This document shows, in pieces, positions 16,844 to 25,796 of a DNA stretch of 64,000 nucleotides; the stretch's first letter is position 1, and each line of letters opens with the position of its first letter. Origin of the DNA: an uncultured Clostridia bacterium (GTDB lineage: Bacteria; Bacillota; Clostridia; Christensenellales; Borkfalkiaceae); contig CALVHL010000008.1 in assembly GCA_944327625.1 (NCBI GenBank), positions 1 to 64,000 of the forward strand, written 5' to 3'. The translations under genes and the position numbers were made by a program. The notes below the pieces were generated by a model. The model made no database searches. It worked only from the letters and a program-made list of their open reading frames with translations, and had not been told where the DNA came from.

Positions 16844-18502
16844 ATGAGTTTAGCCGATTCTGTCCGCCGCTTCTACGCTTCACCCGCAAAGAGCAAGGCG
16901 GAAAACTATTTCTATTCACTGCCGTTCACGATAGTCACGGCGGCGGTCATACTCGCGCTCTATTATCTCGGTCTGGACATTGTAATGATATGGTTTCTGG
17001 CGCTCGAAATAATAGCCGTGCTCGTACTGTGCAAGGACCTCACTCCGCTAATATGCCTGTTCATATTCATGAACATAATTATTTCGCAGAAGAACAGCCC
17101 TTCGCCGCTCGGCGCACAGTCGGACTACTTCACCCGCCCCGCCATTTTGGGGCTTATAATAGCCGCAATATCCCTTGCCGTCGCCGTCGCGCTGGTGAGA
17201 ATAGGCGTTTCGGTGGCAAAAAAGCAGTTCAAACCCTCGCCAATGTTCTACGGCGTGTGCGCAATGGGCGCGGCGCTGCTTCTGAACGGGCTGTTCAGCG
17301 CCGAATATACCATAATGAACGCCGTGTACGGGCTATTCCTCGCGGCTATGTTCGTCGGCGTATATATGCTGGGCAAGACCTCGTTTTCGGCGGATAAAAA
17401 GACCTTCGACAGGGTGGCGCAGTACTTCTTCGCGCTGTTTGTGACCGTCGGGTTCGAATTTGTCGTCGCATATCTCACCACCGACGACATATTCAGCGGC
17501 GGCGTGTTCGACCGCGAGAGCATATTCCTCGGCTGGGGCATGTACAACACGATTGCAATGATTTTCTGCACCTGTACGCCCGCCTGCTTCTACTTTGCCA
17601 TAACCAAAAAGCACGGCTGGATATTCACCCTCTGCGGGGTGCTGTGCGTCGGACTTACCGTACTGACGATGTCGCGGCAGGGACTTATAGGCGCGGCGGC
17701 CGTCGGAATACTGTGCGCAATCTGGCTGCTCCTCGCCCGCAAGGACGGCGAGCGGAAGATAAACATAATCATATTCGCGGTCATAGCGGCGGTCGCTATA
17801 ATTATTGCCGCGGTAATGTGGGATAAGGTTTTAAGCTTTATCGAAGCGCTCAAAGAAAATCTCGATACGGGCAACGGCAGGTTCGTGCTCTGGGAGCGAG
17901 CGTTCGACAGCTTCCTCTCCTCGCCCGTGTTCGGCGTGGGCTTCTACGGCGGGCATATCGAGGACATAACCGCGCCCTACGTCGGGCTGGACATCATCCC
18001 CAGAATGTACCACAATACAATAGTTCAGATGCTGGGCGCGTGCGGGGCGTTCGGGCTTATCGCCTACGTCGTTCACCGCGTACAGACGGTCATTTCGTTC
18101 ATAAAGAATATCAACCGCGAGCGCATATTCATCGGGCTCATCATACTCGTCTTTCTCGTCGTCAGCCTGCTCGACAACCACCTTTTCTATCTGTTCCCCA
18201 CCCTCATGTACGTGTCGCTTATGACGCTCCTCGACGTGTCGGAAAAGTCGCAGGGTGAAAAGGGCAATGCCTCGGCTGCCACGGGCAATGACGAAAAAGC
18301 CGCACCTTGGACGGACGACGGCGGCGAAGCCGCAAAGCCGATAGATGCAGCGGAAAGTGCAAGCGGCGAGGGCACAACCCAAGCGGCGCAAGCCCAAGCC
18401 GTTGAAGAAAAGAAGGCGCAACCGAGGCGGCGAAAGCAGGCAGAAAACCGCAACGCCGCGAGCAGCAAAAAAGAGATAAAGACAGACGGAAATAACGGCT
18501 GA
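16844..18502 (+). CDS. O-antigen ligase / Wzy-like polymerase membrane protein
   Basis: 552 aa. About twelve membrane segments cover residues 25-455, with the large outer loop before the last helices typical of O-antigen ligase (PF04932) and Wzy polymerases; the loop holds TGNGRFVLWERAFDSFL and PVFGVGFYGGH. The last ~85 residues are an Ala/Glu/Lys-rich low-complexity tail, probably cytoplasmic. The protein at 54959-56410 is a clear paralogue (both have LYYLxLDxVMIWF and NSPSPLGxxSDYF near the N-terminus) but lacks the tail. It is convergent with the glycosyltransferase operon at 18.6-26.8 kb and probably polymerises or ligates its product. Confidence 0.85.
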   Translation: MSLADSVRRFYASPAKSKAENYFYSLPFTIVTAAVILALYYLGLDIVMIWFLALEIIAVLVLCKDLTPLICLFIFMNIIISQKNSPSPLGAQSDYFTRPAILGLIIAAISLAVAVALVRIGVSVAKKQFKPSPMFYGVCAMGAALLLNGLFSAEYTIMNAVYGLFLAAMFVGVYMLGKTSFSADKKTFDRVAQYFFALFVTVGFEFVVAYLTTDDIFSGGVFDRESIFLGWGMYNTIAMIFCTCTPACFYFAITKKHGWIFTLCGVLCVGLTVLTMSRQGLIGAAAVGILCAIWLLLARKDGERKINIIIFAVIAAVAIIIAAVMWDKVLSFIEALKENLDTGNGRFVLWERAFDSFLSSPVFGVGFYGGHIEDITAPYVGLDIIPRMYHNTIVQMLGACGAFGLIAYVVHRVQTVISFIKNINRERIFIGLIILVFLVVSLLDNHLFYLFPTLMYVSLMTLLDVSEKSQGEKGNASAATGNDEKAAPWTDDGGEAAKPIDAAESASGEGTTQAAQAQAVEEKKAQPRRRKQAENRNAASSKKEIKTDGNNG

Positions 18503-18508
18503 AAATGC

Positions 18509-18536
18509 CGTTAGTTGCGGCATATTGCCACACCAA
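18509..18536 (-). repeat. Dispersed repeat, degenerate copy 3
   Basis: The reverse complement reads GGCAATATGCCGCAACTAACG, matching the right half of the 31-base consensus with a 2-base loss in the core. It lies between the polymerase stop and its terminator. Confidence 0.45.
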
Positions 18537-18546
18537 TTCTAAAATT

Positions 18547-18595
18547 CAGCGGAGGCGGCGCAGGGATTTTACCCTGCGCCGCCTCCGCTGTTTTT
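18547..18595. terminator. Strong bidirectional terminator
   Basis: 19-bp perfect arms (18547-18565 and 18572-18590), a 6-base loop, then TTTTT on the + strand. It ends the polymerase gene, and the same hairpin lies after the convergent glycosyltransferase operon. Confidence 0.9.
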
Positions 18596-18600
18596 ATGCT

Positions 18601-19557
18601 TTAAAGATATTTATCGAGGAGATACCGGCAGAGCGTACCCTGCATTGCCAGCTCGTCCTCCTCCGCCTTCCAGCTGAGTTTATGGAAGGGCGAGCCGTCG
18701 ATTGCCGCCCTGTACACCTTTTCGTCGAACGGCTTGAAAAACCTGCTCTGGAGAATGTGTATCTTGGTGTGGTCGACGGGTACGACCTTTTCCCACTCGG
18801 CGGGAAATTCCGCCCTGGCTATCTCGAAGAAGTCGTACATTATCCAATAGTCGCAGCAATAGTCGTTCCTGCGCCAGTATTCGTAGAGCAGGAGCTTTGT
18901 GAGTTTGAGAAGCTTGTCGTTGCGGTGCGCGGAGATGAAAAAGTTATTCATTACCGCGGCTATGCCGAGCGTTGCGGGAAAGAGCGTCTGATAGATGAAC
19001 AGCCCGTCGCCCATCATATACGACGGCACTTCGCCGCCCGCATAGAATATCGTGGCGTCCATCCACGTGCCGCCGTACTTTTCCAACAGTTCGAGCCTGA
19101 CGAGGTCGGAATACCACTGCTTCGAGATTATGCCCCTCTTATATTTTTCCTCGATATAGTCGGGAAGCGTCACATAGTCGGAGATGTTGTTTTCGTCGAG
19201 CACGACTATTTTATACCTGTCCGAAAAGCCGTCGACGACGGATTTGTGGCACATTTTTACAATGTCGGGCGCGTTGTCCATGCCCTGCAGCCACATAGTC
19301 CAGATTATATTTTCGCCGCCGACCTGCCCGTCGTCCTCGCGCTCTGCGCGCTCTTTCAATGCGGCAATGCTCTTTTTATACTTCTTCCGCAGATTGTGTA
19401 TTATTCTGCCGCACCGCTGCTGTATCTGCATTTCGCGCAGGCTGAGAAAATAGTTCCGATCGGTAAATTTATACGGGAGACGCTGAATGAACTGCATTGC
19501 CGAAAGCAGCGTAACGCCGCCCGCCATTGCCTCCCTCAATTTCTTATAAGCGCCCAT
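18601..19557 (-). CDS. Capsular polysaccharide glycosyltransferase (GT32-like, Caps_synth)
   Basis: 318 aa. The central part has the family's core: IIWTMWLQGMDNAPDIVK, then ISKQWYSDLVRLELLEKYGG and the metal/nucleotide-binding WMDATIF, as in the capsular polysaccharide synthesis family (PF05704) related to GT32. The first ~60 residues are basic and probably helical. It is the last gene of the minus-strand operon that starts at hddA, 4 bases after the flippase gene. Sugar specificity is unknown. Confidence 0.82.
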   Translation of the reverse strand: MGAYKKLREAMAGGVTLLSAMQFIQRLPYKFTDRNYFLSLREMQIQQRCGRIIHNLRKKYKKSIAALKERAEREDDGQVGGENIIWTMWLQGMDNAPDIVKMCHKSVVDGFSDRYKIVVLDENNISDYVTLPDYIEEKYKRGIISKQWYSDLVRLELLEKYGGTWMDATIFYAGGEVPSYMMGDGLFIYQTLFPATLGIAAVMNNFFISAHRNDKLLKLTKLLLYEYWRRNDYCCDYWIMYDFFEIARAEFPAEWEKVVPVDHTKIHILQSRFFKPFDEKVYRAAIDGSPFHKLSWKAEEDELAMQGTLCRYLLDKYL

Positions 19558-19561
19558 AAAG

Positions 19562-21223
19562 TTATTTCCTCCGTACCGTGAGCGACCGCGCCTTGCCGAT
19601 GGCGGTCTTCAGAAGCCAGATAACGAAGCCGTCGCGCATTAAGATGAGCGCGCCGCCGTAGACGACCGTGCCGACAATGCCGATTGCAAGGAAAGTCCAC
19701 ACGCTGTAACCCATGAAATACTGCATGAGGTACATTATTCCGCCCATCAGCCCGCCCGCGATGAGATAGCGCCAGCCGGGAAGAAAGAGCTTTGCGACGG
19801 ACAGCCCGCCGCCGATTATCGTCATTATTATCATAACGAGCAGTATTACCGCCTCGCAAATAGCCGTGGCGACCGCCGCGCCGACCGCGCCGTAGACGGG
19901 GATCATGAAATAGTTGATGACGATATTGCTGACCGCGCCGAACGCGACGGCAATCATCCACGATTTCTCCCTGCCCATGGAGATGAACCTGTCGCCGAGC
20001 ACTATCGAAAAGCCCGACGCCATAAGTCTTACGCACATTATGCGGTAGAGAAGCGGCACTTCGACGTAGCCCTCGCCGAGAAACCACGACGAGAAGTTAT
20101 CCGAAAGCACCATGAACCCGGCGACGAAGAATACCGAAGTAAACCAGACGTATCTGCCCGTCATATAGATATGTTCGTTCATCACATCTATATTGCCGCG
20201 GCGGTATTCGTAGGCGTTGCGCGAGATCATGACCGACGAGAATACGGTTATAAAGGTCTGCGCGACGCTGTTTATCTTATACGCCTGCTCATAGCAGCCG
20301 TTGTCATAGTCGGCATTGGGCGACAGCAGACCTATCATGGTCTTGTCGAAAGTCGTGAAAAGCGAGGTTATGACCATCGGCAGAAAGACGACGAACGCGC
20401 CCCCGAGATGCCGCCACGGGCGGAGCGTTCCGACGGGAACGACGGTGACGTACTTCTTTATGCCCAGCCACATTATGAGGTAGGAAAAGAGCACCGAACA
20501 CGACAGGTACAGCGCGTATATCCACACGTCGTCTTTGGACCTTACGAACGCGAAGATGAGGACGAGCCCCGCAAGTTTGACGAGAATATTCCTTATGGCG
20601 ATAGTACGGAAATTCTCCTCGCCCATATAGAGATATTCTATGTCGAATATGACGGCTATGACCTGCAATGCCATAATCATCATAAGTCCGTTATACTTTT
20701 CGCCGAACCCGACGGTAAAGAGCATTGCCGCCAGCACGGCGAGCGCGACGAGCGAAGTAACGGTCTTGGTGACGAAAATCTCCCAGAAAGTCCTGCTCTT
20801 GACCTCTTTATTGTCGCGGCATTTGGCTATTTCGCGCTGACCGTACACCGAAAAGCCCAGCCCCGCGCCGAGTATGAAATAGGTGATTATCGAGGAGACG
20901 TAGCTTATCTGCCCGTTGCCCGTTTCGCCCAGCACCCTTGCAAGATAGGGCGTGGTTATGACGGGAATGAGAAAGGTAAGAAGCTTGCTGATGAGGTTAT
21001 ATACGGTGCTCGTTTTGAGGCTTGCCCGCTTTACTCCCCCGCCTTGTTCGGGCGGCTTGCCCCCTCCTTCCTCGGCTGCGGACGATTGCCCCTCGCGTTT
21101 CTCCGTCCGTTCGGGCGATTGCCCCTCGCTTTCCCGCACAGCAGAAAAGCCGTCGGCGAGATTGCCGACGGGCGAGCCGTCATCGACGGATATTGGCGTT
21201 ATTTCGCGCTGTTCTTCGTCCAT
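19562..21223 (-). CDS. Wzx-type polysaccharide flippase
   Basis: 553 aa. About residues 70-550 form a MATE-like flippase with twelve to fourteen membrane segments, starting STVYNLISKLLTFLIPVITT. It would move undecaprenyl-linked repeat units to the outer face. The first ~70 residues are an unusual acidic Glu/Gly/Pro-rich low-complexity extension. It lies between the GT2 genes and the GT32 gene in one operon. A second flippase (56456-57922) serves the other locus. Confidence 0.88.
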   Translation of the reverse strand: MDEEQREITPISVDDGSPVGNLADGFSAVRESEGQSPERTEKREGQSSAAEEGGGKPPEQGGGVKRASLKTSTVYNLISKLLTFLIPVITTPYLARVLGETGNGQISYVSSIITYFILGAGLGFSVYGQREIAKCRDNKEVKSRTFWEIFVTKTVTSLVALAVLAAMLFTVGFGEKYNGLMMIMALQVIAVIFDIEYLYMGEENFRTIAIRNILVKLAGLVLIFAFVRSKDDVWIYALYLSCSVLFSYLIMWLGIKKYVTVVPVGTLRPWRHLGGAFVVFLPMVITSLFTTFDKTMIGLLSPNADYDNGCYEQAYKINSVAQTFITVFSSVMISRNAYEYRRGNIDVMNEHIYMTGRYVWFTSVFFVAGFMVLSDNFSSWFLGEGYVEVPLLYRIMCVRLMASGFSIVLGDRFISMGREKSWMIAVAFGAVSNIVINYFMIPVYGAVGAAVATAICEAVILLVMIIMTIIGGGLSVAKLFLPGWRYLIAGGLMGGIMYLMQYFMGYSVWTFLAIGIVGTVVYGGALILMRDGFVIWLLKTAIGKARSLTVRRK

Positions 21224-21255
21224 TGCTGTTTCCGTGCGATAAGATCCGACGACCG

Positions 21256-22164
21256 TCAGAGCTTACCGATTAGTATTTTAAGTCTGTAATTCAAAAAATG
21301 CGATTTGGGATAGACCTTGCGGCAGAACAGCAGGCGCATTTTTTTCGCAAAGCCGTCGCGGTATTCGGCAACCATTTTAAGATACTTTTCGTCATCGCCG
21401 CCGACGAGCCGTCCGTAGCCGCGGAGAAGTTCGCGCGGGAGGGCGCTCTGCGTGGTCTTCTTGTTGATAAACCGCTTCAATCTGACCGAAAGGGGCGGTT
21501 CTTCCGCGCCGATCAGGTTGCTGCCGTGCTGTCTGTAAAGGATATAGGAGTTCTCGTCATAGACATAGTCCGCCGTGAACATTGCGACGAGAAAGAGATA
21601 GTGGTCGTGCAAATATATGTCCTCGGGATAGTAAGAGCACACGTGGTCTTTGAACTTTCTGTCAAAGGCTATCGTGCAGCCCGTAGCGAGATTTTCATAG
21701 ATCTGAACGTATTTATTTTCAAAAAAGGGCGAACCGTCGAACTTGGTGCCGACATAGTTGAGTTCGGCGTCGACGAGCGTCTGGTTGGAGAAATACATTA
21801 TTCCCCTCTCGCCCTTCTTCGCCGCCTCCATCTTCTCCGCCGCCCGCAAAAGCTTTTCGGGCAGCCACACGTCGTCCTGGTCGCAGAGCGCGTAATAGTC
21901 GAAGGTGCTGTCCGCCGCAAATAGCATATCGATGAAATTATAGGTGAAATTCTTGTTCTTTTCGTTTACGGAATAGCTTACATTGGGGTATTTGCGCGCA
22001 TACTCCTCCAGAATACTCACCGTGCCGTCGGTCGAGCAGTCGTCGGAGACCTTTATCGTCACGTCGACGCCCCTCTGCGCGAGCAGGCTGTCAAGCTGTT
22101 CCCTGAGATATTTTTCGCCGTTGTACGTCCCCATGAGGACGAGAAAAGTACGCTTATTTTCCAT
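21256..22164 (-). CDS. Glycosyltransferase family 2
   Basis: 302 aa. GT-A fold with nucleotide-binding VLMGTYNGEKYLREQLDS, SDDCSTDGTVSILEEY and the metal-binding CDQDDVWLPEKL, a set seen in rhamnosyltransferase-like GT2 proteins. The C-terminal ~80 residues are basic. Its start overlaps the end of the upstream GT2 gene by 11 bases. It probably adds one sugar of the repeat unit at the inner membrane face; donor not identified. Confidence 0.87.
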   Translation of the reverse strand: MENKRTFLVLMGTYNGEKYLREQLDSLLAQRGVDVTIKVSDDCSTDGTVSILEEYARKYPNVSYSVNEKNKNFTYNFIDMLFAADSTFDYYALCDQDDVWLPEKLLRAAEKMEAAKKGERGIMYFSNQTLVDAELNYVGTKFDGSPFFENKYVQIYENLATGCTIAFDRKFKDHVCSYYPEDIYLHDHYLFLVAMFTADYVYDENSYILYRQHGSNLIGAEEPPLSVRLKRFINKKTTQSALPRELLRGYGRLVGGDDEKYLKMVAEYRDGFAKKMRLLFCRKVYPKSHFLNYRLKILIGKL

Positions 22165-23023
22165 TGCTTCGCCCCGTCTTCTCGTCGTAGAGCTTTAAAA
22201 GCTTCATCAGCCCGACCGTATCCCTGCAGAGCAGCCGCGCGGCGGCAAGCCGAAGCTTGACGAAACGGCGCTGTCGCCTGAGTTCGGGCATATAGTCGAC
22301 GCCCTGCTTTTCTAAGACGTAGCAGAACGATTGCAGCGCGCGCCGCCTTACCTCCGCGTCCGAGCCGCCGTATTCGCCCGAGCCCTCGGCATGGACGAGC
22401 GTCAGCCGCCCGTCGAAGCCTATCGAATAGCCCTTTGCGAGCACCCGCGAGGAGAGATCGAACTCCTCGTTATACATGAAAATATTTTCGTCGAACCGCC
22501 CGCCGTCCTCGAACGCCTGCCGCGTTATGAAGATGTCCGCGCCGACTATATAGTGCTTTCGGGGATTGAACCTGCCCGTAATTTTAATAAGTCTGTTGGC
22601 AACTGCCGCGCGGAGGGTGTACGGCATATTGCACCTGAAAGAGTAGTTCCTGCCGCCGTCCTCGGTGAGAAGCTGCACGCCGAACATATCGTATTTGTCG
22701 AAATCGGCAAGAGCCGCCCCGAACAGCGCCCCGACGAGCCTGGTATCGGGGTTAAGAAATACGAACTTATCCGCACGGGCGAGCGCCGCGCCGATATTGT
22801 TCGCCCTGCCGTAGCCGAAGTTGCCGCCGCTCGGCACGTACCTCAGTTCAAACGGGTAGGAAGCCGAAGCGATATGCTTCGCTATCTCGTCGTCGGGCGA
22901 ATTGTCGACGACAATTACTTCCAGCCCGTCGCCTATATCGTTGTGTACGGCAATAGAGGCAAGGAGTTCGGCAAGCAGAGAAAGGTGCCTGTATGCGGCT
23001 ATTATGACGCTCAGTCTGTACAT
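22154..23023 (-). CDS. Glycosyltransferase family 2
   Basis: 289 aa. GT-A fold: LSVIIAAYRHLSLLAELLAS, VIVVDNSPDDEIA, then FGYGRANNIG and FLNPDTRLVG, with NPDT as the metal-binding site, and FMYNEEFDLSSRVLAKGY later. This is the WcaA/RfbF-type pattern common in rhamnosyl and related transfers. It overlaps the next GT2 gene by 11 bases and follows the WecG-type gene after about 70 bases. Confidence 0.87.
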   Translation of the reverse strand: MYRLSVIIAAYRHLSLLAELLASIAVHNDIGDGLEVIVVDNSPDDEIAKHIASASYPFELRYVPSGGNFGYGRANNIGAALARADKFVFLNPDTRLVGALFGAALADFDKYDMFGVQLLTEDGGRNYSFRCNMPYTLRAAVANRLIKITGRFNPRKHYIVGADIFITRQAFEDGGRFDENIFMYNEEFDLSSRVLAKGYSIGFDGRLTLVHAEGSGEYGGSDAEVRRRALQSFCYVLEKQGVDYMPELRRQRRFVKLRLAAARLLCRDTVGLMKLLKLYDEKTGRSNGK

Positions 23024-23093
23024 ATTTTCCCCTCCTCTGCGGCAAATTTCCCCGCATATATTTATGCGCGGTAACGAAAATCTCCTACCGCGC

Positions 23094-23840
23094 TTATTTT
23101 TTCTTTCTGTATTTACGCGACACCTTGAAAATTCTCATGTCGTCTATGAAGTAACGCTTGAAAAGGCGGGTGGGCTCCATGAAAAATCTGTAAAGCCATT
23201 CCAGCCCGTGGTCGCTCATCCATCTGGGCGCGCGCCGCAGCCTGCCCGCGAGGAAATCTACCGTCGCCCCCGCGCACACGCTGACGGTCGCGTCGTACTT
23301 GTCAATATTATTCATTATGAACTTCTCCTGCTTGGGACAGCCGAAGCAGGTGAGAAGTATGTGCGGCTTTGCCGCGCTTATCATGGCGTTTATGCGGTCG
23401 AGCTCCTCGGGATCGCTGTCGAAGCCGAGAGGCGGCTCGTAAGCGCCGACGACCTTTATCCCCTCGTATTTCTTTTCGAGGTTGGCCTTTGCCTTAGCCG
23501 CAACGCCCTTTCTGCCGCCGAGAATGAATATGCCGTAGCCCTTTTTAGCCGCAACCGCGCAGAGCTCGGGCACGAGGTCAGAGCCCGAAATCTTTTCCGT
23601 GACGGGTATTTTGTGCTTTTTGGCTATCCATATAAGCGGCTTGCCGTCGACGATGACTATGTCGGCGTTGTCGGTAGCGCGTTTGAGCTCCTCATCGTCC
23701 TCTATCTTTATGATGACGTCGACGTTGACGGCGACGACGTAGGACTTCTTGCCGCTCTCTATTAAGTTTTCAATTTCTTCAACACATTCGCTCATCGTAC
23801 AGTTATTGACGAACGTATTGAGGAATTGAACTTTCTCCAT
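23094..23840 (-). CDS. WecG/TagA/CpsF family glycosyltransferase
   Basis: 248 aa, full length. The family moves ManNAc or a related residue onto polyprenyl-diphosphate-GlcNAc early in wall teichoic acid or capsule synthesis. Visible signatures: YVVAVNVDVIIKI, DGKPLIWIAKK, KISGSDLVPEL, IFILGGRKGVAAKAK and CFGCPKQEKFI. The start ATG 23840 has GGAG upstream and lies 3 bases after gmhA. Its presence suggests a HexNAc-primed repeat unit, as in a TagO/TagA-like assembly. Confidence 0.9.
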   Translation of the reverse strand: MEKVQFLNTFVNNCTMSECVEEIENLIESGKKSYVVAVNVDVIIKIEDDEELKRATDNADIVIVDGKPLIWIAKKHKIPVTEKISGSDLVPELCAVAAKKGYGIFILGGRKGVAAKAKANLEKKYEGIKVVGAYEPPLGFDSDPEELDRINAMISAAKPHILLTCFGCPKQEKFIMNNIDKYDATVSVCAGATVDFLAGRLRRAPRWMSDHGLEWLYRFFMEPTRLFKRYFIDDMRIFKVSRKYRKKK

Positions 23841-23843
23841 ACT

Positions 23844-24497
23844 TTATTCTCCGAAAAATCTGTCTTCGAGCATGAGGCAGAGGCAATGATATACGGGCAG
23901 GTGCAGTTCCTGTATCATATAGGTCTCGCTTTCGGGCACCCTTATAACCACGTCGGAGACCTTGGCGAGTTCGCCGCCGTCCGCGCCCGTAAGTCCGATA
24001 ACTTTCATTCCCTTTGCGTGCGCGACGACCGTGGCATAGAGTATATTGTCCGAACAGCCCGAGGTGGATATTCCGAGGAATACGTCGCCCTCCCTGCCGT
24101 AGCCGTTGACCTGCTGGGCATAGATGAGCTGCCCCGCGCAGTCGACGTCGTTTACGTACGCGCTTATCAGCCCGTTGCGGCAGTCGAGCGCAATGGCGGG
24201 CAGACCGCCCTGCAACATTACCGCAAGCTTTTCGCCGCGCACGGCATCGACGGTGCGGAGTTTTTCGGCAAACGCATCGTCGCAGCGGCGCGAACGCTTA
24301 AAGCCCTTCATCAGCTCGCCGACGATGTGCTCGGCGTCCGAACTGCTCCCTCCGTTGCCCGCGATTATCAGCTTGCCGCCGCGGAGAAAACACTCCTCCA
24401 GCGCCGAAAAGGCATCGGCAATATCCTGCCTGCACGGTGCAAGCACGGGATACCTGTCGACAAGCAGGTCGATATGTCCTGTAAGCTCTTTTTTCAT
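23844..24497 (-). CDS. gmhA: Sedoheptulose-7-phosphate isomerase (phosphoheptose isomerase)
   Basis: 217 aa. SIS-domain isomerase making D-glycero-D-manno-heptose 7-phosphate. Visible: the phosphate loop AGNGGSSSDAEHIVGEL, whose Glu is catalytic, GISTSGCSDNILYA, and VIGLTGADGG. A ~20-residue stretch (RRCDDAFAEKLRTVDAVRGE) follows the catalytic Glu segment. The start is ATG 24497, overlapping the upstream stop as ATGA; a longer frame to 24647 lies wholly inside the upstream gene and is rejected. First enzyme of the heptose pathway. Confidence 0.93.
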   Translation of the reverse strand: MKKELTGHIDLLVDRYPVLAPCRQDIADAFSALEECFLRGGKLIIAGNGGSSSDAEHIVGELMKGFKRSRRCDDAFAEKLRTVDAVRGEKLAVMLQGGLPAIALDCRNGLISAYVNDVDCAGQLIYAQQVNGYGREGDVFLGISTSGCSDNILYATVVAHAKGMKVIGLTGADGGELAKVSDVVIRVPESETYMIQELHLPVYHCLCLMLEDRFFGE

Positions 24498-25795
24498 ATA
24501 CTTTTTCTCTCGTTGAGGATTTTTCTTACGCAGTCGAAAAGATCTTCGCCCGCAACGTCCGCACCCGCAATACCGCCTATCGCCGCCGTACTGCAACCGG
24601 CATTTCTGCCGCACAGCACGTCGTTTTCGCCGTCGCCTATCATCCACGACTGCGAAAGGTCGATATTGAACCGCTCCGCCGCGCTCAACAGCATACCCGC
24701 CTTGGGCTTGCGGCAGTTACAGTCCACCTTGTATTCGGGGCGTTCGCCCTCAAACCCCTTGTCGGGGTGGTGAGGGCAGTAATATATGGCGTCCAGGTAC
24801 GCGCCCTCGCGCCCCAGAAGCGTCTGCATCTTGTCGTGTACGCGGTCAAGTTCTTCAACAGTCATCTCGCCGCGCGCGATAACCGGCTGATTTGTCGCGA
24901 CTATCGCAAGCCGCCCGCTCTCGTTTATGAGTTTTATCGCCTGCGCCGCGCCGTCCGCAAGCACGAAATCGTCCGCGCTTTTGAGAAAGCCGACGTATTT
25001 ATTTATCGTGCCGTCCCTGTCGAGGAATATCGCGCGTTGCCTGTTTATTAGATTGCGCGCGCCGACTATGCCCCGCCTTACGTCCTCGCACACCGCCGCA
25101 TAGCGTTCGGGCGTGCCCATATCCCTGACGTATTCGGGCGAGTCGTAACAGTACAGCCCGCCGCAGTTTACGAGCGGTTTCAGAATATCCCTGTCGAGGT
25201 CAGCTCTGCCCGACGCGGGGAACATATCGAGGAGCTTCGGGGAGAGTATGTGCAGCCCCGCGTTTACCCTGTTGGCGTAATATTCGGGGCGCTCGTCTTC
25301 GCGCGTCAGCCACTTTCTGACGCGCCCGTCGCCGTCCGCGACAATAAGTCCGCTGTCGTACGGGTGGCTGTTGGGGTGAGTGAATATGGTGGCAAGCCCG
25401 CCTTTTTTTCTATGGTAGGCAATGAACCGCGAAAAATCTATGTCGAAAAGCGAGTCGGCATTGAGAAGAAGGAAATCTTCCGTAAATCTGTCGCGCAGCT
25501 TGTACAGCGCACCCGCGTTGCCCATCGGCTGACTTTCGACGAAGTATTCTATATGTACGCCGAACGGCCTGCCCGTCGCGGGCGAAATGCCGCTGCCGTC
25601 GCCGAAATAATTTATAATCTTATCGGCGAGGTGCCCGACGGTCATTATTATGTCGCAGAAGCCCTGCGCTTTAAGACATTCGGTTTCCCGTTCGAGCACG
25701 GGCATGCCGCAGACGTCTATCATCGGCTTGGGTATATCGCTTGCGACGGACGATATGCGCGTACCGCGCCCGCCCGCCATTATTACGGCTTTCAT
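24494..25795 (-). CDS. HddC-GmhB fusion: heptose-1-P guanylyltransferase plus heptose bisphosphate 7-phosphatase
   Basis: 433 aa, two complete enzymes in one chain. Residues 1 to about 240 are a sugar nucleotidyltransferase: MKAVIMAGGRGTRI, then PKPMIDVCGMPVLE and the metal site LLNADSLFDID. From about 250 to 430 is a HAD phosphatase of the GmhB type: AIFLDRDGTINKY, IVATNQPVIARG, the zinc-binding CPHH...CNC segment and MIGDGENDVLCG. Together they remove the 7-phosphate and attach the nucleotide to heptose 1-phosphate. GDP rather than ADP is inferred from HddA beside it. It lies between hddA (1-base gap) and gmhA (4-base overlap). Confidence 0.88.
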   Translation of the reverse strand: MKAVIMAGGRGTRISSVASDIPKPMIDVCGMPVLERETECLKAQGFCDIIMTVGHLADKIINYFGDGSGISPATGRPFGVHIEYFVESQPMGNAGALYKLRDRFTEDFLLLNADSLFDIDFSRFIAYHRKKGGLATIFTHPNSHPYDSGLIVADGDGRVRKWLTREDERPEYYANRVNAGLHILSPKLLDMFPASGRADLDRDILKPLVNCGGLYCYDSPEYVRDMGTPERYAAVCEDVRRGIVGARNLINRQRAIFLDRDGTINKYVGFLKSADDFVLADGAAQAIKLINESGRLAIVATNQPVIARGEMTVEELDRVHDKMQTLLGREGAYLDAIYYCPHHPDKGFEGERPEYKVDCNCRKPKAGMLLSAAERFNIDLSQSWMIGDGENDVLCGRNAGCSTAAIGGIAGADVAGEDLFDCVRKILNERKSI

Positions 25796-25796
25796 C

